Below are positions 38,568 to 46,950 of a stretch of 64,000 nt of DNA, in pieces. The stretch is from Saccharicrinis aurantiacus. Lineage in GTDB: Bacteria; Bacteroidota; Bacteroidia; Bacteroidales; Marinilabiliaceae. The first letter of the stretch is position 1. Each line of letters starts with the position of its first letter. Location: NCBI RefSeq assembly GCF_001660705.2, contig NZ_LYBV02000038.1, positions 95,020 to 159,019 of the forward strand, given 5' to 3'. Made by a program: the position numbers and the translations under genes. Under the pieces are notes generated by a model. It was not told the origin of the DNA. It ran no database searches and was given only the letters and a program-made list of their open reading frames with translations.

Positions 38568-39296
38568 ATGATAACAACTATATACATTATTATTTTAAGC
38601 TATTTTATTTTAGGCGGAATAGGTTTCTATGTGATTAACAGAAACAAACCCGCTGATGTTGCCAAAAAAAGCTATACCAAGTTTGGAACCTATTTTATAA
38701 TTATAAACGCGCTGTTTTTCAGTATAGTTATAAACCCTATTGCGTTTAAGTATTTATGTGTTGCTATAATTGGTATAGGTTTAGCAGAATTGCTTAGGCT
38801 GTTTAATAAATCAAAGCAAAAGAACAAGGCATTTTTCCTGGCATCCCTCATACTATTTAGTTTACTCTCTATTGGCTTATATCGTTTTAGCGAGATTCCT
38901 AAAAACATCATATTATTTACATTTTTGGTACTATCCATATTCGATAGTTTTAGCCAAATCACAGGTCAACTTTGGGGTAAAACAAAGTTGTTTCCCACAA
39001 TTAGTCCGAATAAAACATTAGGTGGTTTAGTTGGCGGAACAATTGTAGCTACAGCTAGTGCGCTATTGCTTAATAGCCTTTATAACAACTCCCCGCTTCA
39101 TATCATTACACTTGCCATTGGCATTATTGTATTTGCCATGCTAGGTGACTTAGCTGCATCATATTACAAACGAAAATATAAAGTGAAAGATTATAGCAAC
39201 TTAATACCTGGCCATGGTGGCGTGCTCGACCGCTTTGATAGCCTTATAGCTGGTGGTGCATGGGTAGCAGTATGTATAAATCTTTTCAACTTTTAA
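38568..39296 (+). CDS. CdsA-like cytidylyltransferase (phosphatidate cytidylyltransferase family)
   Basis: The 242-residue polytopic membrane protein ends with the CdsA signature: SPNKTLGGLVGG, then GDLAASYYKRKYKVKDYSN, then IPGHGGVLDRFDSLIAG. The family joins CTP to a lipid phosphate to give a CDP-activated lipid. It is shorter than usual CdsA (about 270-285 residues) and begins with only two or three hydrophobic segments before the core, which suggests a paralogue of the housekeeping enzyme. It lies 11 bases before a polyprenol/phytol-kinase-like gene, so the lipid phosphate it uses may come from that kinase. Confidence 0.85.
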   Translation: MITTIYIIILSYFILGGIGFYVINRNKPADVAKKSYTKFGTYFIIINALFFSIVINPIAFKYLCVAIIGIGLAELLRLFNKSKQKNKAFFLASLILFSLLSIGLYRFSEIPKNIILFTFLVLSIFDSFSQITGQLWGKTKLFPTISPNKTLGGLVGGTIVATASALLLNSLYNNSPLHIITLAIGIIVFAMLGDLAASYYKRKYKVKDYSNLIPGHGGVLDRFDSLIAGGAWVAVCINLFNF

Positions 39297-39307
39297 AAAC
39301 ATTAATA

Positions 39308-39982
39308 ATGGGAAATATAATTACTCTATCGTTTTTCTATTTAATAGGAATAGTAATACTACTTGGCTTTAACGAATTAAACTACAGACGCTTTAAAATA
39401 AAGGGTGAAATAACACGGAAGTTTGCTCATTTTGCCTCGATAATTGCGGTAATACCGATGCCATATATGATTGAATCGCATTGGTATGTACTTGGGTTAG
39501 CACTCATATTTTTTGCAGGCTTGTATTTTACGCAACAAACCAAGCAACTTAAATCAATACACGATATAAAGCGTAAATCAGTCGGAAGCTATCTATTGCC
39601 TTTATCTATTTACATTACATTTTTGGCATCGAGCTACCTCGAAAACAAGTTTATTTATATCCTACCAATGTTAATATTAGCTATTTGCGATCCTATGGCT
39701 GCTATACTTGGTATGAACATTAAAAAATATAACAACCAAGTAGTTCTATTTGGTCGTAAATATCAGAAAACATGGTTAGGCACAGGTGCATTTGTTAGTA
39801 TGAGCTTTGTGATTAGCTTAATTGCAATATACTACTACAGGGGAGTATTTGATATAAAAACATTTTGGCTATCTGCAATAATAGCCATTATTGGAGCTAT
39901 GAGTGAACTATTCAGCTGGCGCGGGTCCGACAACCTTAGTATACCAGTAAGTATAGCATGTATACTACTTATATTTTTATAG
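39308..39982 (+). CDS. Phytol/dolichol kinase-like membrane lipid kinase
   Basis: The ATG at 39308 (MGNIITLSFFYLIGIV) is preferred over the frame start at 39260, which lies inside the preceding gene. The 224-residue polytopic protein carries the family blocks: GEITRKFAHFASIIAVIPM, DPMAAILGMNIKK, VLFGRKYQKTWLGTGAF and SELFSWRGSDNLSIPVS. Members use CTP or another nucleotide to phosphorylate polyprenols, phytol or diacylglycerol. The neighbours are a CdsA-like enzyme and an acyl-reductase-like enzyme, so a fatty or isoprenoid alcohol is the likely substrate. Confidence 0.78.
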   Translation: MGNIITLSFFYLIGIVILLGFNELNYRRFKIKGEITRKFAHFASIIAVIPMPYMIESHWYVLGLALIFFAGLYFTQQTKQLKSIHDIKRKSVGSYLLPLSIYITFLASSYLENKFIYILPMLILAICDPMAAILGMNIKKYNNQVVLFGRKYQKTWLGTGAFVSMSFVISLIAIYYYRGVFDIKTFWLSAIIAIIGAMSELFSWRGSDNLSIPVSIACILLIFL

Positions 39983-40017
39983 TACCCACACTTTTCAAAC
40001 AAGAAAAAAATACAACA

Positions 40018-41136
40018 ATGAGAAAGATAATAATTAATGGAGCCAACGGATATGTTGCTTCTAACTTTATTAATGAATTATTAGATAAAGGTTATGAAGT
40101 AATTGCCTTGGTAAGAGGAAACAAAAAGCTATCAGCCAACGAGAGAATGTATAATGTATTGGAGGAAACTACTGATGGAAAGCACTCTAATAATAAAAAT
40201 CTTAAAGTATTCTCATACGAGTTATTAGAGGCAGATTTTGGACTTTCGAAGGCTTTACTAAAAATCATATTTAGTGGCAATTTTGATTATTACCACTTTG
40301 CCGCTAATCTAAAATTAAAGTATGATCTTAAATCGAGAGATGAGATCTTTAGCACAAACATAGATGGATTAGAAAACTCATTAAACGTATACAATGAATA
40401 TTCTAATGTAAATTCACGTTTTTTCTTTATTAGCACAGCATACTCGTGTGGTAAACACGAGGGTGTATTTGAAGAAAAATTCTACGATAATGCCGATATC
40501 AGTAAATTTAGAAACTACTATGAACAATCGAAGCGATATGCTGAAAATGTAGTAAAAAAGCATATTGATGATAATGGTACGAGAGCGCATGTTATAAGAC
40601 TATCGCAGGTAGTTGGGCATAGTACATCGGGCATTACAAAAACCGATTATGGAATTTTTGATTTTGCAAAAAGGATGTATAGTTTATCTAATCGATATCC
40701 CAATAAAAAAGTTAGAATGGTAGTTGATTCTAATTCAACACAAAACCTGATTCCGATAGATACTGTAGTAAATTATTTAATGAGAACCGTTGAAGTAGAA
40801 AACCCTCCGGTTATTATTAATTGTATTGCTAAATATTCAACACCAAATCGTTATATAATTGATAGTATTGCTCAGTTAATGCCAATCGGTATTATACCTG
40901 TATCTGAGCTTGATAAAAACGAAATGGAACCTGTTGAGCGTTTGGTTTCGGTGGGTATGTCGTTTACTGGGAACTACATCAGCACCAATCTGAAATTTGA
41001 TACAACGCAATTAGATTCATTAGACAAAGAAAACTACAATGCTGTTAAAGAAAATAATGTAGCTAAGATGTTAGAATATTTTATTAATACTCTACGCACT
41101 CCTAAAGGAGCACAGGAAATGCCAAAAGCAAGCTAA
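40018..41136 (+). CDS. Extended SDR / fatty-acyl-reductase-like enzyme
   Basis: The ATG at 40018 gives MRKIIINGANGYVASNFINE, an intact NAD(P)-binding GxxGxxx start; the longer frame starts inside the preceding gene. The catalytic YxxxK is in NYYEQSKRYAENVV, with the active-site Ser in FFFISTAYSCGKHEG. The 372-residue layout, including the HVIRLSQVVGHS block, resembles the NAD_binding_4 group of thioester and fatty-acyl reductases more than sugar epimerases. No carrier or adenylation domain is attached. In this run it could make a fatty aldehyde or alcohol for the kinase, but the substrate is not shown by sequence. Confidence 0.75.
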   Translation: MRKIIINGANGYVASNFINELLDKGYEVIALVRGNKKLSANERMYNVLEETTDGKHSNNKNLKVFSYELLEADFGLSKALLKIIFSGNFDYYHFAANLKLKYDLKSRDEIFSTNIDGLENSLNVYNEYSNVNSRFFFISTAYSCGKHEGVFEEKFYDNADISKFRNYYEQSKRYAENVVKKHIDDNGTRAHVIRLSQVVGHSTSGITKTDYGIFDFAKRMYSLSNRYPNKKVRMVVDSNSTQNLIPIDTVVNYLMRTVEVENPPVIINCIAKYSTPNRYIIDSIAQLMPIGIIPVSELDKNEMEPVERLVSVGMSFTGNYISTNLKFDTTQLDSLDKENYNAVKENNVAKMLEYFINTLRTPKGAQEMPKAS

Positions 41137-41332
41137 TAGCATTATTACAAAACCATTTATTGGATTTATATACACTCAATTATCACGATTTAGTTTTAGC
41201 ACTTAAATAGTGATATTAATTTTAAAAACGATGAAACGAGCATGCAAATATGATTATCCTGATAGGTACATCGGAGGATCATCAAATTTATTTGTGAGTT
41301 TCATATGACAAATGAAAACTAATTATTAGCAT
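41137..41332 (+). other. Spacer inside the lipid gene run
   Basis: This 196-base gap separates the reductase-like gene from the CDP-alcohol phosphotransferase gene. It holds a 25-codon open frame (41231-41308, starting MKRACKYDYPDRY) that I cannot support as a gene. A separate promoter for the last two genes is possible but was not resolved. Confidence 0.35.
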
Positions 41333-41926
41333 ATGAAACAAATAATAGTAAAAGGAGAAAACGTATTAAACGTTCCTAACCTAATCAGTCTTTACCGCCT
41401 CTTGGTATTTCCTGTAATACTCGTAATGGCACTTATAGGAGAAGAGAGTATTTTTGTAACACTACTTTGTATAAGTTTAGTGAGTGATGTATTGGATGGA
41501 AATATTGCCAGATACTTTAAGCTACAAACCAACTTTGGAGCTGCCTTAGATAACCTTGCGGATATCTGCACTTACGCCATGGCTTTATTAGGTTTATTCA
41601 TTTTTAAATGGACTGAAATAGAACCGCATGCTCTGATTTTATATATCTTTTTAACGGTGTTTGTATTGAGCTACTTTGTATCTTTTTTCAGATTTGGAAA
41701 AATACCAGGCCTGCATTTATACTCAGCTGTTTCAGCAGGATATGTACAGAGCATCTTCTTCTTCATTTTGTTTGTATTCGGGTTTTACCCTTGGATGTAT
41801 TATCTAGCTGTAGGATGGGGAGCTATAGCATATACTGAGAAAATATTAGTACTGTTCAAGCTTGATGATATTAAAATTGGCGTTAAAGGACTTTATTGGT
41901 TAATGAAAAAAGATACTAGCAACTAA
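41333..41926 (+). CDS. CDP-alcohol phosphatidyltransferase family protein
   Basis: The 197-residue polytopic membrane protein carries the full metal-binding signature DGx2ARx8Gx3Dx3D as DGNIARYFKLQTNFGAALDN followed by LAD, after the PNLISLYRLL entry helix. The family moves a phosphoalcohol between a CDP-activated donor and a lipid or sugar-alcohol acceptor. In this run the donor may be the product of the CdsA-like enzyme. The DUF5686 gene follows after 5 bases. Confidence 0.92.
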   Translation: MKQIIVKGENVLNVPNLISLYRLLVFPVILVMALIGEESIFVTLLCISLVSDVLDGNIARYFKLQTNFGAALDNLADICTYAMALLGLFIFKWTEIEPHALILYIFLTVFVLSYFVSFFRFGKIPGLHLYSAVSAGYVQSIFFFILFVFGFYPWMYYLAVGWGAIAYTEKILVLFKLDDIKIGVKGLYWLMKKDTSN

Positions 41927-41931
41927 ATTAT

Positions 41932-44376
41932 ATGTTTCAGAAAGGAATAGCTGGTATTATTTTATTCATTATTAGTGCTCAGGTTTACGCACAAAGTATT
42001 TCAGGGTATGTAAAAGAAAAGAATAGCCAAGAAACTATTCCTTTCGCTAATGTATGGATTAAAGGTACTATTCAGGGGGTAACTGCCGATGCTGATGGAT
42101 ACTTCTCTATTGCAAACCCAAGTGGTAATACGCTTTGTGCATCATCCGTTGGGTACATCAGTAATGAAGTATCAATTAATAAAAATAGTGATGCAAAAAC
42201 TACCATACATCTGGCAAAAGAAGTACAAGTGATTGACGATGTAACCATTAATGCAAAAATGCCTATAGCAAAGGTTATATTTAAACGAATTCAGGAACAC
42301 AAAAAAGAAAACCGCAGACAAATAAGGTCGGTTAACAACTATAAATCTGTTCAAAATACAACAGTATATACCGCCATTGATACCACCTCAATAATATCTC
42401 GTGCTTTTGATAACATAAACGATGTAAGCATAGAAATGGAAAACCAAACTCTACGGTTTTCTCCAGTATATTTAGCCGAAGAAGCTCAAAGAGTTGAGGG
42501 TGAAAATACTGAGGTGGTTTATAGTAAAAAGGACGGTATATTTCCACGAATTAATCAAGCCATTGAAAACTACATTTTAAGAAGTGTTGTTGTGGATTTA
42601 GATTTTTATAAAGATCAAATTTTCATACTTGAGCGCGGATTCATATCCCCAATTAGCAGCAGTGCAATGTTGCATTACAATTTATACTTTAACGATAGCA
42701 CCCGGGTAAACGATAAAAAGTATTATCATTTTACTTATGCGCCTAAAAATAGATACAATTCTTTATTCTCGGGTCAGTTTGTGGTTGAAGAGGGCAGCTA
42801 TGCCATTACTGAAATATCGGCTCAAATACCTAAAGAAGCCAACATTAACTTTGTAAATGGTTTTAAGGGTAAGGTTGCCTATAAGCAACTCCCCAATGGC
42901 GATTGGTTTTACGACAAGCAGAGTATTGATATAAATATGTCGTTAACGCTAAATAAAGATACTTCGCAATACGATTCTGAACGAATTGATCAGGTATCCA
43001 GTGGAAACTGGTTGGTAAATAAGTCAACTATTTACTCTACGTCGTCCAATCTTGATAATATAGAAGGAAACCAATGGAAGTTTCAAGATGAGTTTTCTTC
43101 CTCCTTCGTGGGAGATAGTACCTATCGAAAAGTAGAAACTTTAAAAGAAAACACTTATGTAAAAGCGGCAGATGGAGTAGGTGGTATGGCACTATCGAGC
43201 TATTTAAATGTTGGAAAAGTAGACATAGGCCCTGTATTCGATATTTATAGTACCAATAAAATAGAAGGCAACAGAATTACAGTTCCATTACGAACTAGTG
43301 AAAAACTGTGGGATAATTTTTATGTGGGTGGATTTTTAGGTTACGGAACCAAAAGCGAAGAATTTAAGTACGGTACAAATATAGCTTTCCGACCGTTACC
43401 TACTGATAAGGTAATTTTAAGGATGAGTTATTCTGATGATTACAACTTACTCTCGCAAGATAAATTTCTGCGATTTGTGAAGAATAATCCCAATAACAAA
43501 GGCAATAGTAACTTTATCGGAGCGCTTACTTCAACCGAAAGGAATCCTTACATAAAGGAGGATAAAAGTTTTGAAATGCGCTTTGAATATAATGCCGAGA
43601 ATGATTTGCATATAGAGGCTGCGCCTTATTATACCAAAACCACTCAAACGCCTGATGTGAGTTTTATAAAAGATGGTGTGAGTTATAACGACTATTCAAA
43701 TTACGGAGTGCTTTTTAATATGCGTTATGCATTCGGCCAAAAGTTTGACACTTATTTCTTTACCCGAGTGTATTACTCAACGCCTGTACCTATCGTAAAT
43801 TTTGGTGTGGATATAGGACAAGTAAAACTTCCCGATGGAGATATTGGCGATTCGGGCTTGTATGCACACATTCGAGGTTCTGTGCAGGGCCGTTTAATAT
43901 TAGGTCAGGCCTTTATTGTGTACATGGTTAATGGTGGATACCTTATGGGTGATGCTCCTTACGATATCTTAGATCAACCCGTGGGTTCAATGTCATTTGG
44001 TTACTCTAAGTATCAGTATAACTTATTGCACCACGCCTCTTTTGCTCATAACTTATATGGTAATGCACACCTCCATCTTAATGGAGGCGGTATGGTACTT
44101 AATAAGATTCCTTTAATTCGTGAATTAAAACTGCGTGAAATAGTGTCGTTAAAAACACATTATGGTGATTTAACCAATTCATATAATGGTGTTTTCGATC
44201 TACCAACTTATTACCATAATGACTCTACAGTACCTTATGCCGAAATTGGATTTGGCTTAACCAACATATTTAAAGTTTTGCGTGTTGAGTATGTACGACA
44301 ACTTGGCGGAACATATATCGATAAATCTTATACTAATAAGCATGGTATCTTTTTTAGAGCTGAGATGAGCTTTTAA
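41932..44376 (+). CDS. DUF5686 family outer-membrane protein with carboxypeptidase-like regulatory domain
   Basis: The 814-residue exported protein has a signal peptide (MFQKGIAGIILFIISAQVYA). Residues about 22-110 form a CarboxypepD_reg-like beta-sandwich (ISGYVKEKNSQETIPFANVW). The rest is the DUF5686 region, ending in alternating strands typical of an outer-membrane barrel and a terminal FFRAEMSF with Phe at the last position. No TonB plug is seen. It lies 5 bases after the CDP-alcohol phosphotransferase gene and closes the run. An outer-membrane role linked to the product of this lipid pathway would be a reasonable guess. Confidence 0.82.
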   Translation: MFQKGIAGIILFIISAQVYAQSISGYVKEKNSQETIPFANVWIKGTIQGVTADADGYFSIANPSGNTLCASSVGYISNEVSINKNSDAKTTIHLAKEVQVIDDVTINAKMPIAKVIFKRIQEHKKENRRQIRSVNNYKSVQNTTVYTAIDTTSIISRAFDNINDVSIEMENQTLRFSPVYLAEEAQRVEGENTEVVYSKKDGIFPRINQAIENYILRSVVVDLDFYKDQIFILERGFISPISSSAMLHYNLYFNDSTRVNDKKYYHFTYAPKNRYNSLFSGQFVVEEGSYAITEISAQIPKEANINFVNGFKGKVAYKQLPNGDWFYDKQSIDINMSLTLNKDTSQYDSERIDQVSSGNWLVNKSTIYSTSSNLDNIEGNQWKFQDEFSSSFVGDSTYRKVETLKENTYVKAADGVGGMALSSYLNVGKVDIGPVFDIYSTNKIEGNRITVPLRTSEKLWDNFYVGGFLGYGTKSEEFKYGTNIAFRPLPTDKVILRMSYSDDYNLLSQDKFLRFVKNNPNNKGNSNFIGALTSTERNPYIKEDKSFEMRFEYNAENDLHIEAAPYYTKTTQTPDVSFIKDGVSYNDYSNYGVLFNMRYAFGQKFDTYFFTRVYYSTPVPIVNFGVDIGQVKLPDGDIGDSGLYAHIRGSVQGRLILGQAFIVYMVNGGYLMGDAPYDILDQPVGSMSFGYSKYQYNLLHHASFAHNLYGNAHLHLNGGGMVLNKIPLIRELKLREIVSLKTHYGDLTNSYNGVFDLPTYYHNDSTVPYAEIGFGLTNIFKVLRVEYVRQLGGTYIDKSYTNKHGIFFRAEMSF

Positions 44377-44470
44377 TTTAGTCTTATAGACATGAAAGGA
44401 ATTTTTAAGGATAAGTAACCTTAATTATTTTTTTCCGTTAAGGTAATAATTAAACTTTACTGAATTGTTT

Positions 44471-45598
44471 ATGAATCCTATAGTTTTAAAAGCCATTTTA
44501 ACCTTAATTGGAGGAAGTATTGCCCTTACCTTTATTTTAAAAACTGTTTTTAAAAAGAGTATTTTTTTTAAAATAGGTTTGCTTTGGGGTGTAAATATCA
44601 TGTTGGTGGTTATAAATACACGTTTTGCCGAAAATTTTAGAGATGTATATCCTTATGGACTAGCATTTTTAATTACAGTTGCTATTACATTTATAATAGT
44701 ATATATAACCAGTAAGATAGTAAAGAATCCATTGAATAATACCAAGGATGATTTAGAAAAGTTAGCATCAGGAAATCTTAGCTTAAGAGCTGATATGGGG
44801 CGTTTGAAAAGCGATGATGAAATAGGGGCAATACAGCGATCAATAGTTAAAATGGTTGATGTTTTTGGCGGTGTTGTTAAAGATATAGATCAAAATGCAG
44901 ATGATCTAATGGAAGTAGGGAATGGCTTAAATGATACGGCATCTAGCATTGCAGATTCAGCCTCCAACCAGGCCTCCTCTCTAGAAGAGATTTCTTCGTC
45001 TATGGAAGAGATGGCTGCAAATATTGATCAAAGTACAGAAACATCAAAGAAAACCGAACAAATTGCGCAGGAAGCCAATATAGCAGTTGGTAAAGGAAAC
45101 ACTGCAGCCATGGTTGCATTACAATCGGTGTTGGATATTGCTGAAAAAATTAAAGTGGTTAATGACATAGCCGAACAAACCAATATATTAGCTCTTAATG
45201 CCTCTGTTGAAGCTGCGCGTGCAGGCGAGCATGGAAGAGGCTTTTCTGTAGTAGCAAGTGAAGTAAGAAAGTTGGCTGAGAGAAGTAAACAAGCGGCTCT
45301 AGAAATTCAAGAGTTTTCGGTACAAGGAGCTGAGCAATCAGAAGCAGCCATAGAACTTTTAAAGTCCTCAATGCCTTTGATGGAATCTACATCAGAATTA
45401 ATTCAAGAGATTACGGCTAGTAGTATTGAGCAAAATGAAGGGGCAACTCAAATAAATAATGCCATTCAGATGTTAAATAGTGAAACGCAAAATAACACAT
45501 CTTCAGCAGAGCAAATGTCACTAAGCTCTAACGAATTGAAAGAAAAGGCCGATAAGTTAACAGATCGAATATCATTCTTTAGCTTTGAGAATAAATAA
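44471..45598 (+). CDS. Methyl-accepting chemotaxis-type protein without large sensor domain
   Basis: The ATG at 44471 ([20 protein letters not shown]) is used; the frame opens six bases earlier at a TTG. The 375-residue protein has three membrane segments in the first 85 residues, then a HAMP-like segment ([17 protein letters not shown]) and a cytoplasmic signalling domain with the tip [20 protein letters not shown], followed by [18 protein letters not shown]. There is no extracytoplasmic domain of any size, so it probably senses through its membrane part or cytoplasmic signals. No che genes are adjacent. Its output may be type IV pili or another response, not flagellar swimming. Confidence 0.93.
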   Translation: MNPIVLKAILTLIGGSIALTFILKTVFKKSIFFKIGLLWGVNIMLVVINTRFAENFRDVYPYGLAFLITVAITFIIVYITSKIVKNPLNNTKDDLEKLASGNLSLRADMGRLKSDDEIGAIQRSIVKMVDVFGGVVKDIDQNADDLMEVGNGLNDTASSIADSASNQASSLEEISSSMEEMAANIDQSTETSKKTEQIAQEANIAVGKGNTAAMVALQSVLDIAEKIKVVNDIAEQTNILALNASVEAARAGEHGRGFSVVASEVRKLAERSKQAALEIQEFSVQGAEQSEAAIELLKSSMPLMESTSELIQEITASSIEQNEGATQINNAIQMLNSETQNNTSSAEQMSLSSNELKEKADKLTDRISFFSFENK

Positions 45599-45631
45599 AC
45601 AAACTTGTTTAAATACTAAATATCACCGATT

Positions 45632-45657
45632 ATGTATTCCTTAATTAGGGAATACAT
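45632..45657. terminator. Bidirectional terminator between the chemoreceptor and GH25 genes
   Basis: ATGTATTCC (45632-45640) pairs with GGAATACAT (45649-45657). A TTTTTG tract follows after three bases on the plus strand. The stem overlaps the last codons of the convergent GH25 gene. Confidence 0.7.
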
Positions 45658-46511
45658 AGTTTTTGTAAATCATTTATATCACCATTAAAAAAGTTGCCAT
45701 CAACAAATTCATTAGAACCTTTTATAATTATTTCATCAGTAAATTGGTGAAGTTTCCAATTTATGGAGTGCATTCTGTGCGATCCAGAATAGGCTGCAAT
45801 CCAAAGTGTATAGTCCTTAATATGTCCACTTAAATGTTGCTTGTAAAAAGCACGACCTGTATAGATGATAGGTTTAACTCCATAATGTTTTTCAGCTAAC
45901 TGCAGCCAATTCAGTACTCCTTTCCTCAAGTTCTCTGAACCATACTTACTGGCTTCTTCAATATCTAATACAGGAGGTAAGTTACCAGAACCCAATTTTA
46001 CCTGCGATTTAAAATTGTTAAACTGTAAATTTGAATTCTCATTTGGTCGATAATAGTGGTAAGCTCCAACAATGTATTCGCGTTCGCTTGCTTTTTTCCA
46101 ATTATTTTTAAATGTTTTATCCTTTCCGTCTGAACCCATACTAGCCCTAATAAATATGAATTCAACAGGATGTTTTGAAGTCCTCAGGATATCCCACTTA
46201 ATTTTACCTTGATAATGAGAAATGTCAATACCAAAAAGGTGCTCTGATTTTGATAGGTAGGTATTTTCCTTTCGTGTGCTTGTATAATCCCCTTCTATAT
46301 ATAAATACGTACTTATTAGTATTAATATTCCTACGATCAACTCGATACAAGTTTGGATTCTTTTCTTGTTAATCTTCTTTTGCTTTTTGTTTGTGGCCTT
46401 TCTGAGTTGTTTAATTATAAGTAGGAGTATGCTAATGGCCAGAATACTTGAGCCCACCCATATTAAGAACCATTTTGGGTTAATTCCGGTTAATTCAAAA
46501 ATATAAGACAA
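45645..46511 (-). CDS. Membrane-anchored GH25 muramidase (lysozyme)
   Basis: The 288-residue protein has two N-terminal membrane segments (about residues 14-33 and 55-71) and a GH25 domain from residue 92. Catalytic-type residues are Asp96 in FGIDISHYQG and Asp183/Glu185 in PPVLDIEEAS. IIYTGRAFYKQHL and YTLWIAAYSG are further family blocks. GH25 enzymes cut the beta-1,4 bond after N-acetylmuramic acid in peptidoglycan. Anchoring by two membrane segments, with the domain in the periplasm, suggests cell-wall remodelling and not secretion as a weapon. It stands alone, convergent to the chemoreceptor gene. Confidence 0.93.
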   Translation of the reverse strand: MSYIFELTGINPKWFLIWVGSSILAISILLLIIKQLRKATNKKQKKINKKRIQTCIELIVGILILISTYLYIEGDYTSTRKENTYLSKSEHLFGIDISHYQGKIKWDILRTSKHPVEFIFIRASMGSDGKDKTFKNNWKKASEREYIVGAYHYYRPNENSNLQFNNFKSQVKLGSGNLPPVLDIEEASKYGSENLRKGVLNWLQLAEKHYGVKPIIYTGRAFYKQHLSGHIKDYTLWIAAYSGSHRMHSINWKLHQFTDEIIIKGSNEFVDGNFFNGDINDLQKLCIP

Positions 46512-46591
46512 AGTGTTGTTGTTTTAAGATTTGATGCAAATTTAATACAGATTCTATTATAGTCCGAATAATACTATTCAAAAGAATATAA

Positions 46592-46624
46592 AGGGGTAAC
46601 GAAGGACCTATAGTTTTAAAAATA
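46592..46624 (+). promoter_or_regulatory. Possible distal copy of the PUL operator
   Basis: GGGGTAA at 46593-46599 is followed, at the spacing seen in the main sites, by TTTTAAAAATA (46614-46624). It lies 127 bases upstream of the main susC site and matches only at the outer parts, so it may be a secondary site or chance. Confidence 0.25.
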
Positions 46625-46718
46625 GGATAATATTATCATCTCTAAATAAGTGAATTTTTATATAATTCTCAGGTAACTAATCATTTGTTGCATTTAAAAA
46701 GATTAGGGAATTAATTTA

Positions 46719-46751
46719 TGGGGTAAAATAGTGTAGGTATGAGTTAAAATA
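46719..46751 (+). promoter_or_regulatory. PUL operator site A, upstream of susC
   Basis: Two direct half-sites, TGGGGTAAAATA and TGAGTTAAAATA, start 21 bases apart (46719 and 46740 by first base). The 33-base arrangement recurs upstream of the VOC gene (56889) and the GH16 gene (57467). A direct repeat two helical turns apart fits an AraC-type DNA-binding protein. The leftover promoter element TTTG starts at 46783, 64 bases from the site start, as at the other two sites. Confidence 0.7.
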
Positions 46752-46778
46752 CGCTCACCTTGATAATTAAAAATTATA

Positions 46779-46786
46779 GAAATTTG
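46779..46786 (+). promoter_or_regulatory. -7 element of the susC promoter
   Basis: GAAATTTG keeps the TTTG of the TAnnTTTG consensus but not the TA, as expected for an activator-dependent promoter. Transcription would start near 46793, just at the first leader hairpin. Confidence 0.45.
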
Positions 46787-46792
46787 TTACGA

Positions 46793-46820
46793 TTTGTTAA
46801 TCGCTGGCACGGTTAACAAA
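46793..46820 (+). other. susC leader stem-loop 1
   Basis: TTTGTTAATC (46793-46802) pairs with GGTTAACAAA (46811-46820), with one U-G pair, around the eight-base loop GCTGGCAC. The same loop tops a second 10-bp stem at 46871-46898. No T-run follows, so it is not a terminator. Confidence 0.7.
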
Positions 46821-46870
46821 TTAAAGCGAAATGTAACTACAAAACATGCGATTGTAAAAATCATGTAAAT

Positions 46871-46898
46871 GCAGAGAGATGCTGGCACATCTCTCTGC
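46871..46898 (+). other. susC leader stem-loop 2
   Basis: GCAGAGAGAT (46871-46880) pairs perfectly with ATCTCTCTGC (46889-46898) around the loop GCTGGCAC, identical to the loop of stem-loop 1. The two stems differ in sequence, so the loops are conserved separately from the stems. It ends 52 bases before the susC ATG, with no T-run behind it. Confidence 0.75.
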
Positions 46899-46950
46899 TG
46901 AATACAATGTTTTGCGAACAAAACAATTTATTCACTCTAATGCAAAACTT

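Noticed and set aside
41231..41308. A 25-residue ORF between the reductase-like and CDP-alcohol phosphotransferase genes
   Set aside because: It is too short, has no recognised domain, and no start signal or conservation can be shown from this sequence.
46879..46950. Longer start of the susC gene
   Set aside because: The extension begins inside leader stem-loop 2 and gives no better signal peptide than the ATG at 46951.
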